Source: Clostridia bacterium
GTDB taxonomy: Bacteria; Bacillota; Clostridia; Lachnospirales; Anaerotignaceae
Reading direction: 5' to 3'
Length of the DNA: 64,000 nt
Assembly: GCA_910575055.1 (NCBI GenBank)
Contig: CAJTDC010000002.1
Coordinates: 167,533 to 231,532, forward strand
Below, one piece after another: positions 20,556 to 28,946 of this stretch (position 1 is its first letter; each line of letters opens with the position of its first letter). The notes under the pieces are model-generated. The model had not been told where the DNA came from, made no database searches, and saw only the letters and a program-made list of their open reading frames with translations. The position numbers and the translations under genes were made by a program.

Positions 20556-22105
20556 ATGGAACCCCCCTTATCTTTAGACGAAAGTATTGCACTCATAATT
20601 TTCTCTTGTGTTGCATCTTTTGCGTCCATTTCTCCTACAATATTTCCCTCATTCATAATATAAATACGGTCACACATTCCTAACAATTCTGGAAGTTCGG
20701 AAGAAATCATAACAACTGCTTTTCCCTCTTTTACCATATCATTCATAATACAATAAATTTCATATTTTGCACCAACATCAATACCTCTACTTGGTTCATC
20801 AAGAAACAATACATTTGGTTCTGCAAACATCCATTTTGAAAGAAGCACTTTTTGCTGATTTCCTCCTGAAAGATTTCCAACATTTTGCTGTACACTTGGA
20901 GTTTTTGTTTTCATTGCCTTTGCATAATCTTTTGCTATTTTATTTTCTTTTGCAATATCGATAATGCCTTGTTTGTTTGCAATTTTTTCCATACGTGCCA
21001 TTGTTGTATTTTTTGCAATGGTATCTGATAATATCAAACCATTTGTTTTTCTGTCTTCTGTAGCATAAGCAAGTCCGTTGTCTATAGCATCACGCACATC
21101 TTTTAAATGTACTTCTTTTCCATTTATAAATTCTTGCCCAGAAATATGACTGCCGTAACTTTTCCCAAAAAGTGACATTGCCATTTCTGTTCTTCCTGCT
21201 CCCTGTAATCCAGAAAATCCTACAATTTCGCCTTTATGTACTTTAAAACTGACATTATTTACAATTCTTTTTTCTGTATAAATAGGGTGATATACTGTCC
21301 AATTTTTTGCTTCAAAAAGTACTTCCTCACTAATGTGATGTTCCCTCTCTGGGTATCTGTTTGAAAGTTCTCTTCCAACCATTCCTTTTATAATTCTTTC
21401 TTCATCAATATTGTGGTCTGCATTATCCATTGTTTCTATAGTAGAACCATCACGCACTACAGTAATTTTGTCAGCAACATATGCTACTTCATTTAATTTA
21501 TGTGTAATAATAATTGCTGTCATACCTTCATTTTTAAATCCGATAAGCATATCTAAAAGCATTTGAGAGTCTTCTTCATTTAAAGAAGAAGTTGGTTCAT
21601 CTAATATCAATAATTTTACATTTTTGGAAAGTGCTTTTGCAATTTCTACAAGTTGCTGCTTTCCAGTACCAATATCTTTTATCAGTACACTGGATTGTTC
21701 TTTTAATCCAACTCTTTTCATATTTTCGGAAGCCTGCTGATAAGTTTCATTCCAATTTATTTTGCCGAATTTATTTTTTCTTTCATTTCCAAGAAACATA
21801 TTTTCTGCGATTGTCATTTCGGGTATTAGTGCAAGTTCTTGATGAATAATTACAATACCTAATTTTTCACTGTCATGAATATTATTAAATTTGCAAATCT
21901 CTCCATTATATACAATATCTCCTGTATATTGTCCGTATGGTATTGTTCCAGAAAGTACATTCATAAGAGTAGATTTTCCAGCACCATTTTCTCCTACTAG
22001 TGCGTGTATTTCTCCTCTTTGTACTTTCAAATTTACATTATCTAGTGCTTTTACACCTGGATAAAGTTTTGTAATATTTTTCATTTCCAGTATATAATCT
22101 TCCAA
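20552..22105 (-). CDS. mmsA: Multiple-monosaccharide ABC transporter ATP-binding protein (MmsA/GguA type)
   Basis: A 517-residue double ATPase. Domain 1 has Walker A GENGAGKSTLMNVLSG, signature IGTGKQQLVEIAKAL and Walker B LLILDEPTSSL. Domain 2 lacks a canonical Walker A (GLQGAGRTEMAMSLFG), as usual in RbsA/XylG/MmsA proteins, and has signature LSGGNQQKVLLSKW with Walker B VLFLDEPSRGID. It energises sugar uptake. The start is most likely TTG at 22105, because GGAGG lies exactly 7 bp upstream; the next ATG (22084) has no ribosome binding site. An intercistronic hairpin separates it from the binding-protein gene. Confidence 0.9.
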   Translation of the reverse strand: MEDYILEMKNITKLYPGVKALDNVNLKVQRGEIHALVGENGAGKSTLMNVLSGTIPYGQYTGDIVYNGEICKFNNIHDSEKLGIVIIHQELALIPEMTIAENMFLGNERKNKFGKINWNETYQQASENMKRVGLKEQSSVLIKDIGTGKQQLVEIAKALSKNVKLLILDEPTSSLNEEDSQMLLDMLIGFKNEGMTAIIITHKLNEVAYVADKITVVRDGSTIETMDNADHNIDEERIIKGMVGRELSNRYPEREHHISEEVLFEAKNWTVYHPIYTEKRIVNNVSFKVHKGEIVGFSGLQGAGRTEMAMSLFGKSYGSHISGQEFINGKEVHLKDVRDAIDNGLAYATEDRKTNGLILSDTIAKNTTMARMEKIANKQGIIDIAKENKIAKDYAKAMKTKTPSVQQNVGNLSGGNQQKVLLSKWMFAEPNVLFLDEPSRGIDVGAKYEIYCIMNDMVKEGKAVVMISSELPELLGMCDRIYIMNEGNIVGEMDAKDATQEKIMSAILSSKDKGGSI

Positions 22106-22133
22106 ATGGATTACCTCCTTAGTGATGATAGTT

Positions 22134-22152
22134 ACGAGGGCAAAGCCCTCGT
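22134..22152 (-). promoter_or_regulatory. Intercistronic hairpin between binding-protein and ATPase genes
   Basis: A perfect 8-bp GC-rich stem (ACGAGGGC/GCCCTCGT, 3-nt loop) lies 21 bp past the binding-protein stop. On the transcribed strand there is no T-run after it, so it is not a classical terminator. Hairpins in this position in ABC sugar operons protect the upstream message and raise binding-protein levels relative to the membrane components. Confidence 0.6.
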
Positions 22153-22173
22153 TTTATATCACCTATATTATGA

Positions 22174-23346
22174 TTACTGTACACCTTTTGGATAACCGTT
22201 TTCATCTAAAGTATAGTAACCTGTATCTACCAATTCTGTTTGAATATTATCTTTTGTAATAACAGTTGGTGTCAAAAGATAAGAAGGTATAGTGCCTGTA
22301 CCATTATCATAAGATTCTGTGTCATATATACATTCAAAATCCCAACCAGAATTAGAAATCAAGCTTTCATCTGGTGTTTCACCATTTAAAAGAGCAACAC
22401 CTAAATCTAATGTAGCAATGGCTTCATTTGCAACTGCCTTATAAACTGTCATAGTTTGTTTACCATCTACAATATTCGCTAAATTAGCTTCATCACCGTC
22501 TTGTCCTGTAATCAATACTTTGTTTGTTCCTGCATAATCAGAGTCAATTGCTTGTGTTACACCTAATGCTGTAGAGTCATTTGAACAAAGTGCAATATCT
22601 AATTGTGTGCCACCAGAATAGTTAGAACCTAATATATTCTGAAATCTTGTTAATGCAGTTGCAGTATCCCAAGCCTTTGTTGCAACTTGTTGAAATTCTG
22701 TTTGTCCAGATGGTACATTCAATATTCCTGCATCAATATAAGGTTTTAACACATCAAATGCACCATTAAAAAAGAATGGGGCATTGTTATCTGCTGGGTC
22801 ACCTGCTGTAAATTCAATATTGTATTTTTTAGAAGTATCATCTAAATTCAATTTTAATGTATCTACCACAAACTGCCCTTGAAGCTGTCCCACTTTATAA
22901 TTATCAAATGATACATAGTAGCTGATAGCGTCTGTATTGTTAATTAAACGGTCATAGGAAATGACTGGAATTTCTAAATCTTTGGCATCTTTGAGTACCT
23001 GAGAAAGTGCTTGTCCGTCAATAGCAGCAATAACAAGTAAATCAATTTCTCCTGCAATTAATCCTTCAATATCTTTTACTTGTTGGTCAATTTTGTTGTC
23101 TGAATAAGTTAATTCTACAGTATAGCCTTTGCTTTCGAACTGTTGTTTTAAATAAGAGCCATCTCTGTTCCAACGCTCTAAAGATTGTGTTGGCATTGAA
23201 ATACCTACTGTTTTTGACTCTCCAGAAGCATCACTTTGTTGTTGTGTTTCTGAGCCTTCTGTTTCTGCACTACCACCGCTACAGGCTGCCATAGAAAAAG
23301 CCATAATACCTACCATAACACCTGCCATTAATTTTTTTAATTTCAT
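22174..23346 (-). CDS. chvE: Sugar-binding lipoprotein, ChvE type
   Basis: A 390-residue solute-binding lipoprotein. The signal peptide MKLKKLMAGVMVGIMAFSM ends in lipobox AAC, and a Ser/Glu/Gln-rich linker follows. The two-lobed sugar-binding fold then begins with KTVGISMPTQSLERWNRDGS. It is followed by IPVISYDRLINNTDAISYYV and ALCSNDSTALGVTQAI. These match the ChvE/XylF group that binds xylose, galactose, glucose and related sugars. ATG 23346 has AAAGGGGG upstream; the frame stays open for 56 further codons with no ribosome binding site. It is the first gene of the operon and the delivery protein for the MmsAB channel. Confidence 0.9.
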   Translation of the reverse strand: MKLKKLMAGVMVGIMAFSMAACSGGSAETEGSETQQQSDASGESKTVGISMPTQSLERWNRDGSYLKQQFESKGYTVELTYSDNKIDQQVKDIEGLIAGEIDLLVIAAIDGQALSQVLKDAKDLEIPVISYDRLINNTDAISYYVSFDNYKVGQLQGQFVVDTLKLNLDDTSKKYNIEFTAGDPADNNAPFFFNGAFDVLKPYIDAGILNVPSGQTEFQQVATKAWDTATALTRFQNILGSNYSGGTQLDIALCSNDSTALGVTQAIDSDYAGTNKVLITGQDGDEANLANIVDGKQTMTVYKAVANEAIATLDLGVALLNGETPDESLISNSGWDFECIYDTESYDNGTGTIPSYLLTPTVITKDNIQTELVDTGYYTLDENGYPKGVQ

Positions 23347-23401
23347 AAATATTTCCCCCTTTATTTTTAAATAACTTTTATAAAATACTTTTATAATATT
23401 A

Positions 23402-23430
23402 GTTATAATACTTTTAGAATAATATGTCAA
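23402..23430 (-). promoter_or_regulatory. Promoter of the monosaccharide ABC operon
   Basis: On the minus strand, -35 TTGACA (23425-23430) and -10 TATAAC (23402-23407) are separated by exactly 17 bp. The binding-protein start codon lies 56 bp downstream of the -10. It is a near-consensus sigma-A promoter; no operator palindrome could be singled out next to it. Confidence 0.7.
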
Positions 23431-23534
23431 TATTATTTCATTATTTTGAATTTTTTTGTTGAATTTTATAGAAAAATAACAACTGATTTCTACAAAAATA
23501 TACAAAAAAATCATAGTTTATTATTACTGTGATT

Positions 23535-23693
23535 TTAAGCTGCTAAAAAACCAATTTTATGTATCAATAACACGAAAGGAGTTTTTTCGAAATCTCTTTT
23601 GTAATACTGTTCATTTTCCAATTCTTTCATAAAAATATTTTGAAGTAACGGATAATCTCCAGAATTTAATTTTGTATTAGTCTTAATTTTCAT
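23535..23693 (-). other. Small 52-codon reading frame in the divergent intergenic region
   Basis: An ATG-to-TAA frame of 52 codons (MKIKTNTKLNSGDYPLLQNI... ending HKIGFLAA) between the ABC operon promoter and the LacI gene. The composition looks protein-like, but I see no ribosome binding site and recognise no family. It may be a short peptide, a gene remnant or chance. The rest of 23431-23871 holds only AT-rich sequence and one GCGTGC half-site (23832-23837). Confidence 0.2.
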
Positions 23694-23871
23694 ATTGCTA
23701 AATGGTCTTTATTTAGAAATTTCTTTAATATTGTAATTGCTTTTTATAAAAATTATATCTGAATATATAGCAGTTTTAGTTTTTATAGTGTAAAATAAAT
23801 AATAAAATGGTGATGTGCAATAGCATTATGTGCGTGCTTTTGCAATATTTGTAAAGTAAGGGAGAAATTTT

Positions 23872-24897
23872 ATGAGAGTGACAATACAACAAATTGCCGA
23901 CAGAGCAGGAGTATCTAGGGGGACAGTTGATAGGGCTTTAAATAATAGAGGAAGAATTGCTCCTGAAGTAGCTGAAAAAATAAGAAATATTGCAAAAGAA
24001 TTAGGATATACTCCAGCAATCAGAAAGAGGTCAGAAATTAAAAAGAAAAAAATAAAAATTGGCATTATTAATCAACTTGCAAAATCTTCTTTTATGTTGG
24101 AAGTAAATAAGGGAATACAACAGGCAAAAGAGGAGTTAACAGAATGGGGTATTGAGATTATTGTAAAAGAAGTGCTTTCTGTTGATGAAAAAATACAACT
24201 AAAATATATAGAGGAACTTGCAGAACTAGGCATTGATGGATTAGCAATTATGCCTGTAAACTGTGAAAGCATTCGTTCTAAATTAAATTGGCTAATAGAG
24301 CAAAAAAAGATACCTGTAGTAACATTTAATTCTGATATTGTAGGAACAAAAAGATGTTGTTTTGTAGGAATGGATAATCAAAAAAGCGGGCAAACAGCAG
24401 CAGGTTTGATGAATATGCTAACAGGAGGAATAGGAAAAATTTTGATTATTACAGGATTTTTTAGCAATTCTGTAAATAATTCTAGAGTAGATGGATTTAT
24501 AGAAGAAATCAAAAATAATTATCCTCAGTTAAGCATAGCGGGTGTAAATGCAAGTTTTGATGAAGCAGAAGAAGTAGAACGTATTATTGAAAATGCTATA
24601 AAAGATGTTTCAGGAATTAATGGAATATTGGTAGTATCAGGTGGTCAATCTGGTATAGCAAAAGCATTTGAAAAATTAAATATAGAAAAAAGACCTTATG
24701 TAATTATTTATGATAAAACACCTAAAAATGAAAAAATATTAAAAGATAATGTTGCAGATTTTTTAATTGACCAAAACAGTTATATACAAGGGTATCGTCC
24801 TCCTTATATTTTAGCGAATATATTAGGAAAAGGACAAATGCCTCAAAGTGAATTTTTATTTACAGACATCAATATTAAAACGAAATATAATTTATAA
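23872..24897 (+). CDS. LacI family transcriptional regulator
   Basis: A 341-residue sugar-responsive repressor. Residues 1-60 are the LacI helix-turn-helix and hinge (VTIQQIADRAGVSRGTVDRA, then LNNRGRIAPEVAEKIRNIAK). Residues 62-335 form a periplasmic-binding-protein-like effector domain of the RbsB type, with IGIINQLAKSSFMLEVNKGI, PVVTFNSDIVG and DFLIDQNSYIQGY. This domain suggests a cyclitol or monosaccharide effector. It lies divergently from the ABC operon and upstream of the iol-type operon. GCGTGC half-sites occur before its own gene and densely around the iol promoter, so it probably controls both (inference). Confidence 0.88.
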   Translation: MRVTIQQIADRAGVSRGTVDRALNNRGRIAPEVAEKIRNIAKELGYTPAIRKRSEIKKKKIKIGIINQLAKSSFMLEVNKGIQQAKEELTEWGIEIIVKEVLSVDEKIQLKYIEELAELGIDGLAIMPVNCESIRSKLNWLIEQKKIPVVTFNSDIVGTKRCCFVGMDNQKSGQTAAGLMNMLTGGIGKILIITGFFSNSVNNSRVDGFIEEIKNNYPQLSIAGVNASFDEAEEVERIIENAIKDVSGINGILVVSGGQSGIAKAFEKLNIEKRPYVIIYDKTPKNEKILKDNVADFLIDQNSYIQGYRPPYILANILGKGQMPQSEFLFTDINIKTKYNL

Positions 24898-24920
24898 AAT
24901 AACAATAATGATAACATATT

Positions 24921-24953
24921 AAAAGCAGTATTTTGTTAGAATACTGCTTTTTT
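24921..24953 (+). terminator. Terminator of the LacI gene
   Basis: The stem AAAAGCAGTATT / AATACTGCTTTTTT with a 7-nt loop runs into six T. It lies about 25 bp after the stop codon and directly abuts the first operator half-site of the next operon. Confidence 0.8.
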
Positions 24954-25121
24954 GCGTGCAAAAAGCACGCGAAATAAAAATAAAATAGCTCTATTTGCTG
25001 AAAAACTAATACTATTATTGTGCAGTGTGCAGAAAAACAAAAAAATATTAAAAAATACTTGCACGCAGATTTTTTGCGTGCTATAATGAATTCGACAAAA
25101 GCAAATAACAATAAAGCACGC
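24954..25121 (+). promoter_or_regulatory. Promoter and clustered GCGTGC/GCACGC operators of the iol-type operon
   Basis: The -35 TTGCAC (25059-25064) and -10 TATAAT (25082-25087) are 17 bp apart. Inverted half-sites GCACGC (25061-25066) and GCGTGC (25076-25081) fill the -35 and the spacer. A second inverted pair lies at 24954-24959 and 24965-24970, and a fifth half-site at 25116-25121. The same hexamer occurs before the LacI gene (23832-23837). Binding across the promoter core fits repression, and the distant pair would allow looping. The binding protein is presumably the LacI-type regulator. Confidence 0.75.
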
Positions 25122-25143
25122 AAATAAGAACGGAGGCTATCAT

Positions 25144-26178
25144 ATGAAATATATTGAATTTGATGAAACAAGAAAACTTGATTTAATACTTTTAGGCAGA
25201 GTAACCATTGATTTTAACCCTGCTTACAACGACCAAGTAAAAGAAGATTTTAAACCACTGAAAAAAGTACATATGTTTGAAAAATTTGTAGGAGGTTCTC
25301 CAGCAAATATTGCGGTAGGTGTAACAAGACATGGATTAAAAGTAGGATTTATAGGAAAAGTTTCTGCTGACCAGTTTGGAGAATATGTAGTAGATTATTT
25401 TAATGAACAAGGAATTGATACTTCTTATATTACAAAATGTACTAATGGTGAAAAATTAGGATTAACATTTACAGAAATGTTGTCAAGTAAAGAAAGTAGT
25501 ATATTGATGTATAGAAATCGTATTGCAGATTTACAGTTATCTGTGGAAGACATAGATGAGGAATATATTAAAAGTGCAAAAGCAATACTAGTTTCTGGTA
25601 CAGCACTAGCAGAAAGTCCTTCCAGAGAGGCAACATTAAAAGCAGTTATGTTAGCAAAGAAAAATAATACAAAAGTCATATTTGACATTGATTATAGAGA
25701 ATATAATTGGAAAAATACAGATGAAATTTCTATTTACTATTCTATGATAGCAAAAGAAGCAGATATTATTATGGGTTCCAGAGAAGAATTTGACTTAACA
25801 GAAAAATTGATACAGCCAAACAGAACAGATAAACAAACAGCAGAAGCATGGCATGGGTATAATGCGAAAATTGTAGTAATTAAACATGGTATGAAAGGCT
25901 CCACAGCATATACTTGCGACGGTCAAGATTTTTCTATTAAACCATTCCCAGTACAAGCAAGAAAAGGTTTTGGCGGTGGAGATGGATATGGTTCTGGATT
26001 TTTATATGGACTGTATCAAGGTTGGGAAGTCATTGACTGTTTAGAGTTTGGTTCCGCAGAAGCCTCTATGATGGTAAGAAGTAATAACTGTTCTGACTCC
26101 TTACCAAATGCACAACAAGTAAAACAATTTATAAAAGAAGAAAAAGAGCAATATGGAGAGATGATTGCAAGAGTATAG
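25144..26178 (+). CDS. iolC: 5-dehydro-2-deoxygluconokinase
   Basis: A 344-residue PfkB-family kinase that phosphorylates 5-dehydro-2-deoxy-D-gluconate in myo-inositol breakdown. The N-terminal signature is FVGGSPANIAVGVTRHGLKV and the C-terminal anion-hole/catalytic motif is GFGGGDGYGSGFLYGL (PfkB box 2, with the IolC-like GGGD). FDIDYREYNWK and VVIKHGMKGS are also family-typical. The protein matches single-domain IolC rather than the IolC-DUF2090 fusion. CGGAGG lies 7 bp before the ATG. It is the first gene of the operon and is followed 11 bp later by iolD, which strengthens the assignment over a generic sugar kinase. Confidence 0.88.
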   Translation: MKYIEFDETRKLDLILLGRVTIDFNPAYNDQVKEDFKPLKKVHMFEKFVGGSPANIAVGVTRHGLKVGFIGKVSADQFGEYVVDYFNEQGIDTSYITKCTNGEKLGLTFTEMLSSKESSILMYRNRIADLQLSVEDIDEEYIKSAKAILVSGTALAESPSREATLKAVMLAKKNNTKVIFDIDYREYNWKNTDEISIYYSMIAKEADIIMGSREEFDLTEKLIQPNRTDKQTAEAWHGYNAKIVVIKHGMKGSTAYTCDGQDFSIKPFPVQARKGFGGGDGYGSGFLYGLYQGWEVIDCLEFGSAEASMMVRSNNCSDSLPNAQQVKQFIKEEKEQYGEMIARV

Positions 26179-26189
26179 AAAGGAGAAGT

Positions 26190-28127
26190 ATGTTTATGGA
26201 AAATACAATCAAATTGACAGTTGCACAAGCCATTGTCAAATTTTTAGATAATCAATATGTATCTATGGACGGAAAAGAAACAAAATTTGTAGAAGGATTT
26301 TTTACCATATTTGGACATGGTATTGCAGTTGGATTAGGGGAAGCATTAGACACAAATCCAGGACAATTAAGAGTGATGCAGGGAAGAAATGAACAGGGAA
26401 TGTGTCATGTTGCAACAGCATTTGCAAAACAAAGTAACAGAAGAAAAATTATTCCATGTGCTGCTTCTGTTGGTCCTGGTTCTGCAAATATGATAACAGC
26501 TTGTGCAACAGCAACTGTAAATAATATACCACTTTTGGTATTTCCAGCAGATACTTTTGCATCAAGACAGCCAGACCCAGTATTGCAACAATTAGAACAG
26601 AGTAACAGTTTAGCAACAACAACAAATGATGCTTTTAAACCAGTTTGTAAATACTGGGATAGAATTGTAAGACCAGAGCAGTTAATGACTGCGTTAATCA
26701 ATGCTATGAGAGTGTTGACAGACCCAGCAGAAACAGGTGCTTGCTGTATTGCCATACCACAAGATGTAGAAGGAGAAAGTTATGACTATCCAGAATATTT
26801 TTTTCAAAAAAGAGTACATAGAATTACAAGACCTGTTGCAGTAGAGGAAGAATTAGAAGATATTGCAGAAGTGATTGCAAATGCGAAAAAACCAATTATT
26901 GTAGTAGGCGGTGGTGTAAGATATTCAGAAGCAGGAGAAACTGTAGAAAAATTTTGTGAAGAGTTTCATATTCCATTTGGAGAAAGTCAAGGAGGAAAAA
27001 GTGCTTGTAAATCCAGTCATATGTATTGTTTAGGTGGCATTGGAGTAACAGGAACCTATGCAAGTAATATTATTGCAAAACAGGCAGATGTTGTTATTGC
27101 TATAGGAACAAGATTATCTGACTTTACAACAAGTTCTAAAAGACTGTTTTTAAATAAAGATGTAAAATTTGTAACAATCAATAATTGCCGTTATCACGCT
27201 TATAAAATGGACGCAGTAAAAGCGGTAGGCGATGCAAAAGTAACAGTGGAAGCGTTAGCAGAAAAATTAAGGAAACGTAACTATCAGTCAGCATACACAG
27301 ATGAAATACAAAAAGCAAAAGCTATATGGAATGAAGAAATGCAGAGATTAGCTTCTATTGCATATACAGGAGAAGACTTTGAACCTTTAATCAAAGCAAG
27401 AGATTTACGTACGATACCAGAATTTATAAAATTAACAGGTGGAAAAATTACACAAACAGCAGCACTTGCGACAATTAACAGAGTGATTGATAAAAATGCT
27501 GTTATGATTACAGCAGGAGGTTCTTTACCAAGCTGTATGCAAAGAGTATGGGTAACAGACAAAAGAGGAGGATATCACGCAGAATATGGATATTCTTGTA
27601 TGGGATATGAAGTTGCTGCAACATTGGGGGCAAAATTTGCAGAACCAGAAAATGAAGTATATTGTGTGGTAGGGGACTCCAGTTTTCAAATGCTCCATAG
27701 CGAAATTATGACAATTATGCAAGAAAAGCAAAAAGTAAATATTATAATATTTGATAATTGTGGTTTTGGTTGTATTAATAATTTAGAAATGAACCACGGT
27801 ATTGGAAGTATTGCGACAGAATTCCGCTATACAGATGGTAAAAAGCCAGTAGGAGATTTAATACCAGTGGATTATGCCAAAATTGGAGAAGGATATGGCT
27901 TAAAAACATATACTTGCAAAACAATACAAGAATTAGAAAATGCTTTAGAAGATGCAAAAAAACAAAACATTGCTTGTTTGTTTGATTTAAAAGTAATACC
28001 AAAAACAATGACAGACGGATATGAAGCGTGGTGGAATGTAGGTATTGCTACGACATCAGTAAAACAATCTGTAAAAAATGCCTGTGAAAAAGTGATGGAA
28101 GGCAGAAGAGAAGCAAGAAAATATTGA
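26190..28127 (+). CDS. iolD: 3D-(3,5/4)-trihydroxycyclohexane-1,2-dione hydrolase
   Basis: A 645-residue thiamine-diphosphate enzyme that opens the cyclitol ring to give 5-deoxy-glucuronate. The N-terminal ThDP pyrimidine domain has FGHGIAVGLGEALD and GRNEQGMCHVATAFAKQ. The central domain has IVVGGGVRYSEAG. The C-terminal ThDP domain has YGYSCMGYEVAATLGAKFA and the Mg-binding GDSSFQMLHSEIMTIMQEKQ. Length and motifs match IolD. AAAGGAG is 4 bp from ATG 26190 and 10 bp from an in-frame ATG at 26196, so either could be the start. Its neighbours iolC and iolB are the enzymes after it in the pathway. Confidence 0.92.
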   Translation: MFMENTIKLTVAQAIVKFLDNQYVSMDGKETKFVEGFFTIFGHGIAVGLGEALDTNPGQLRVMQGRNEQGMCHVATAFAKQSNRRKIIPCAASVGPGSANMITACATATVNNIPLLVFPADTFASRQPDPVLQQLEQSNSLATTTNDAFKPVCKYWDRIVRPEQLMTALINAMRVLTDPAETGACCIAIPQDVEGESYDYPEYFFQKRVHRITRPVAVEEELEDIAEVIANAKKPIIVVGGGVRYSEAGETVEKFCEEFHIPFGESQGGKSACKSSHMYCLGGIGVTGTYASNIIAKQADVVIAIGTRLSDFTTSSKRLFLNKDVKFVTINNCRYHAYKMDAVKAVGDAKVTVEALAEKLRKRNYQSAYTDEIQKAKAIWNEEMQRLASIAYTGEDFEPLIKARDLRTIPEFIKLTGGKITQTAALATINRVIDKNAVMITAGGSLPSCMQRVWVTDKRGGYHAEYGYSCMGYEVAATLGAKFAEPENEVYCVVGDSSFQMLHSEIMTIMQEKQKVNIIIFDNCGFGCINNLEMNHGIGSIATEFRYTDGKKPVGDLIPVDYAKIGEGYGLKTYTCKTIQELENALEDAKKQNIACLFDLKVIPKTMTDGYEAWWNVGIATTSVKQSVKNACEKVMEGRREARKY

Positions 28128-28142
28128 GAAAGGAGCAAAAAA

Positions 28143-28922
28143 ATGAAAGTGTTTGGTTATCCAAAATTTGATGAAAATAATGAGAAGGTGCTTACAACTT
28201 ATAACAATGAATATCAAGCAATGATGATGGATATACGAGTCTATCGTATGAGTGCAGGAGAGAAAAAAACATTTCAAAAAGTAGGAGAAGAAACTGCAAT
28301 ATTACTTCTTTCAGGAAATATTGTATATCAATATAATGGTTTTCAGCAAAAAGCAAGCAGAAAAGATGTATTTACAGAAGGTCCTTACTGTGTTCATGTA
28401 TGTAAAGATACAAAAATAGAAGTAATTGCAGAAAGTGCCTCAGAAATATTAGTGCAGTGTACGAAAAATGATACTATTTTTGATGCAAAATTTTATCAGC
28501 CAGAAGATGCACCTTGGGGGTATTCTTGTGTAGGGAAATTTGGAAATGTAGCAAAAAGACGAGTAAACACGATATTTGACCATGATATTGCACCATATTC
28601 TAATATGGTATTGGGAGAAGTGTTAAATGATAAGGGAAATTGGTCAGGGTATTTACCACACAGACACCCACAGCCAGAAGTATATTATTTTAAATTTGAC
28701 CGTCCAGAAGGATTTGGAGCAAGTTTTGTAGGAGAAAGTGTATTTAAAAGTGTAGACGGAAGTTTTTCAGCAATTCCAGGAGGAGAATTACACCCTCAAG
28801 CAGTTGCACCAGGATTTCAAATGTATACTTGTTGGATGATACGTCATATTGACGGCAATCCTTGGTTGCAGACAGATCGTTGTGAAGATGAAAGATATAC
28901 ATGGTTACATGATAGTTTATAA
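28143..28922 (+). CDS. iolB: 5-deoxy-glucuronate isomerase
   Basis: A 259-residue IolB (KduI/IolB bicupin). It isomerises 5-deoxy-D-glucuronate to 5-dehydro-2-deoxy-D-gluconate, the substrate of IolC. The C-terminal metal site is visible as WSGYLPHRHPQPEVYYFKF (His-x-His and Glu) and GELHPQAVAPGFQMYTCWMI. ENTRY-like ISOMERASE features such as the N-terminal EYQAMMMDIRVYRMSAGE are also family-typical. Length is close to the usual 270. AAAGGAG precedes the ATG, and the gene begins 15 bp after iolD. Inositol 2-dehydrogenase (iolG) and inosose dehydratase (iolE), which should act before IolD, are not in the window. Confidence 0.9.
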   Translation: MKVFGYPKFDENNEKVLTTYNNEYQAMMMDIRVYRMSAGEKKTFQKVGEETAILLLSGNIVYQYNGFQQKASRKDVFTEGPYCVHVCKDTKIEVIAESASEILVQCTKNDTIFDAKFYQPEDAPWGYSCVGKFGNVAKRRVNTIFDHDIAPYSNMVLGEVLNDKGNWSGYLPHRHPQPEVYYFKFDRPEGFGASFVGESVFKSVDGSFSAIPGGELHPQAVAPGFQMYTCWMIRHIDGNPWLQTDRCEDERYTWLHDSL

Positions 28923-28946
28923 TTTAAAGAAAAGAGGTTTTTTATT

